Part shown: one piece after another, positions 62,144 through 64,000 of the stretch
How the letters are laid out: the number at the start of each line of letters is the position of its first letter
How positions within the stretch are numbered: the first letter of the stretch is position 1
Assembly: GCF_902859825.1 (NCBI RefSeq)
Contig: NZ_CADIKB010000002.1
Span: 1-64,000, forward strand
Direction of reading: 5' to 3'
Length of the DNA: 64,000 nt
From: Paraburkholderia phenoliruptrix
GTDB taxonomy: Bacteria > Pseudomonadota > Gammaproteobacteria > Burkholderiales > Burkholderiaceae
Made by a program: the position numbers and the translations under genes
The notes under the pieces: model-generated
Database searches by the model: none
Told to the model about the DNA's origin: nothing
The model's input: only the letters and a program-made list of their open reading frames with translations

Positions 62144-62974
62144 ATGCCTTCTTCCCCGCCATCCGACGACAACACCATCGACGACACGCTCGAACATTTC
62201 GAGGCCCACGGCGCGCCGCCGCTACCTGCTTCAAACGAGTCAGGCTGGGTCGAGCACCAAGGCGCGCGGATCTGGTATGCGTCTTATGGCACGGGCGCGC
62301 CGGTGATTCTGCTGCACGGCGGCCTCGGCCATAGCGGTAACTGGGGTTATCAGGTGCCCGCGCTGCTCGACGCAGGCCACCGCGCGGTAGTGATCGACAG
62401 CCGCGGCCATGGCCGCAGCACGCGCGATGCGCGGCCTTACCAATACGAACTGATGGCCTCCGACCTGCTCGCCGTCATGGACAGGCTATCGCTCGCACGC
62501 GCCGCCATGGTCGGCTGGAGCGACGGCGCATGCGTGGCGATGGTGCTCGGCATGGTGGCGCCCGAGCGCGTCGCGGGCGTGTTTTTCTTCGGCTGCAATA
62601 TGGATCCGGGCGGCACGAAAGAATTGGTCGCGACGCCGGTGATCGAGCGCTGCTTCAACCGCCACCGCCGGGACTATGTGCGACTGTCCGCGACGCCGGA
62701 CGACTTCGACCCCTTTGTCGTAGCCGTCAGCGAAATGATGAGGACCGAGCCCAATTACGCCGCGCGCGATCTCGCCCGCATCCGCGTGCCGGTGCTTATT
62801 GTGCAAAGCGAACACGACGAGTTCATCAAGCTCGAGCACGCCGAATATCTGGCCCGCAGCATTCCCGGCGCGCAACTGCGGATGTTGCCCGGCGTCAGCC
62901 ATTTCGCGCCTCTGCAAAGGCCGGCTTTGTTCAATCGGACGATGCTCGCCTTCACTGCGCGCGTGCTGGCGTGA
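62144..62974 (+). CDS. Alpha/beta hydrolase
   Basis: 276-residue cytoplasmic enzyme. Oxyanion segment LLHGGLGHSGNW, nucleophile elbow GWSDGA (Ser about 125), acid in QSEHDEF and catalytic His in GVSHFAPLQ give a complete triad. The motif set is that of small esterases, lactonases or C-C hydrolases; the substrate cannot be named. ATG 62102 is in frame and would add 14 residues. It is the last gene in this orientation before a 370-base spacer. Confidence 0.85.
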   Translation: MPSSPPSDDNTIDDTLEHFEAHGAPPLPASNESGWVEHQGARIWYASYGTGAPVILLHGGLGHSGNWGYQVPALLDAGHRAVVIDSRGHGRSTRDARPYQYELMASDLLAVMDRLSLARAAMVGWSDGACVAMVLGMVAPERVAGVFFFGCNMDPGGTKELVATPVIERCFNRHRRDYVRLSATPDDFDPFVVAVSEMMRTEPNYAARDLARIRVPVLIVQSEHDEFIKLEHAEYLARSIPGAQLRMLPGVSHFAPLQRPALFNRTMLAFTARVLA

Positions 62975-63343
62975 AGGCGGTTTCGACACCGCATACATGC
63001 CTGTAGGGCTGAAACGCCCAAAATTTCACGATGTGACACGCGCCCTTGCTTCGTAAAAAATCATGGTGCGTGGCACAAATCCCTCATTTCGCAATGTCCG
63101 CCGACGTTGCACATCGCAAAATGAAACGCGTAAGCGCTTGATATTGCGCAATTTTTTCGATTCGAGCGAACTGCCTAACACCCGCTTGTGCGGCTGCGGC
63201 CTGACGTAGACTCTTTTACAAGAGGAGGCGATTCATGCGGTGCAGTCGAGTGAGTGGAACAACACGCTGTGAGACGTTCCGGATGCTCCCGCGCGAAGTC
63301 GCCGGAAGACCGCGATTTTCTATTGGCAATTGGGAGACTAAAA
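62975..63343. other. Spacer between the hydrolase and small-protein genes
   Basis: About 370 bases. The right part holds AGAGGAGG (63221-63228), a strong ribosome-binding site for a 45-codon frame (separate entry). The left part is AT-richer, with T6 near 63150, but no promoter hexamers or palindromes were recognised. Confidence 0.4.
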
Positions 63344-63372
63344 ATGAAAGGCTTTCGCTTTGGATCGGCTGA
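63235..63372 (+). CDS. Possible 45-residue leader ORF
   Basis: ATG 63235 has AGAGGAGG 6 nt upstream, the best ribosome-binding site in this area. The frame encodes 45 residues, MRCSRVSGTT to RLSLWIG, with no known features. It ends 28 nt inside the next gene in another frame, an arrangement that could couple translation. Coding is not otherwise supported. Confidence 0.35.
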   Translation: MRCSRVSGTTRCETFRMLPREVAGRPRFSIGNWETKNERLSLWIG

Positions 63373-63571
63373 GGGCGCGTTCTACATTCTGCCTGGCCAG
63401 GACGGTTGGGAAGCAACCTACGGCAACGACAAACTGGGCGAGTTTTCGAGCCCCCAGCAGGCGGCTGACGATCTCGCGCGCGGCTTGACCTGCCCGCATC
63501 TGTCGGAGGTCGACACGTCGACGCTCGAAATTCCCGAGAAACTGAGCGACTGGGAAATCGTTCACGTTTAA
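63344..63571 (+). CDS. Small protein of unknown function
   Basis: 75-residue protein MKGFRFGSAEGAFYILPGQDGW to DWEIVHV, acidic and without signal peptide or membrane segment. GGGAG at about 63331-63335 is a possible ribosome-binding site. It has the look of a compact conserved Burkholderia hypothetical with Trp and Tyr positions (FYILPGQDGWEATYG). A perfect hairpin lies downstream. Function not recognised. Confidence 0.6.
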   Translation: MKGFRFGSAEGAFYILPGQDGWEATYGNDKLGEFSSPQQAADDLARGLTCPHLSEVDTSTLEIPEKLSDWEIVHV

Positions 63572-63609
63572 GGGACCGCATGACGCGCGTCCACGTGACA
63601 CAGCCGGAA

Positions 63610-63641
63610 ACGACGATGGCGCTCGAAAGCGCCATCGTCGT
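63610..63641. terminator. 14-bp perfect hairpin between convergent genes
   Basis: The arms 63610-63623 (ACGACGATGGCGCT) and 63628-63641 are exact complements around a CGAA loop. It lies 39 nt after the small-protein gene and 107 nt after the icd stop (minus strand). T-runs are short on both sides; it probably stops or stabilises both transcripts. Confidence 0.7.
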
Positions 63642-63747
63642 GTTGACTGCTTACTTCTGGGCATGCCTCAGTGCGTGCACATTTGCGTGCTCCCGCGCAT
63701 TCAAACGCGCCTCGCACCGCTCGCCCGTCAGCCCACGGCCGACCACC

Positions 63748-64000
<253 letters not shown>

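Overview
The window reads as a chromosomal segment of a GC-rich betaproteobacterium of the Burkholderia/Paraburkholderia/Caballeronia type. Supporting signs are the codon bias, with long antisense open frames opposite most genes; two YadA-like trimeric autotransporters with ESPR-type leaders; a glucarate cluster (gudP-gudD-kdgD); and the end of a gene for the monomeric isocitrate dehydrogenase. The genus is inferred from gene content only. No rRNA gene, CRISPR array, insertion sequence or prophage was seen. There is one tRNA, tRNA-Lys(UUU).

Layout. 0.06-4 kb: a PAS-rich hybrid histidine kinase and a TehA-family transporter. 4.2-14.2 kb: a seven-gene nitrogen operon behind a guanidine-I (ykkC) riboswitch: ABC transporter (binding protein, permease, ATPase), two DUF1989 proteins, a biotin-dependent urea/guanidine carboxylase and allophanate hydrolase. 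The riboswitch and the DUF1989 pair point to guanidine rather than urea as the substrate. Expected route: uptake, carboxylation, deimination to allophanate, then hydrolysis to ammonia and CO2. 14.3-24.5 kb: a surface-adhesion locus on the minus strand, with a 2070-residue trimeric autotransporter followed by an OmpA-domain lipoprotein, and a second autotransporter upstream. 25-30.4 kb: a divergent two-component system (REC-AraC regulator and 7TMR-DISM kinase) and a TonB-dependent receptor. 30.5-39.3 kb: three c-di-GMP enzymes, a binding-protein-like gene, tRNA-Lys, a small heat-shock gene with a heat-shock promoter, and a small unknown protein. 39.4-52 kb: a CorA/ZntB transporter, two chemoreceptors, an orphan sugar-binding protein, an LRR-protein kinase fusion, an alkyltransferase with an unusual C-terminal tail, a secreted lipase-like hydrolase, a lipoprotein and an EmrB-type exporter. 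52.1-56.9 kb: glucarate catabolism with a divergent GntR/FadR regulator. 57-57.9 kb: remains of a DUF1016 nuclease gene. 58-62 kb: an AtuA-like two-gene set and a CitMHS transporter with a divergent LysR regulator around a perfect palindrome. 62.1-64 kb: an alpha/beta hydrolase, small ORFs and the 3' end of icd.

Most noteworthy: (1) riboswitch-controlled guanidine catabolism; (2) an Ogt protein with a repeat-built linker ending in a likely beta-clamp-binding motif; (3) a trimeric autotransporter with an OmpA-domain lipoprotein partner and a recent 828-bp internal duplication; (4) an LRR-kinase fusion with an intact catalytic core; (5) a heat-shock promoter plus a Shine-Dalgarno hairpin in front of hsp20. 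All names rest on reading translated sequence and motifs; no database search was run.
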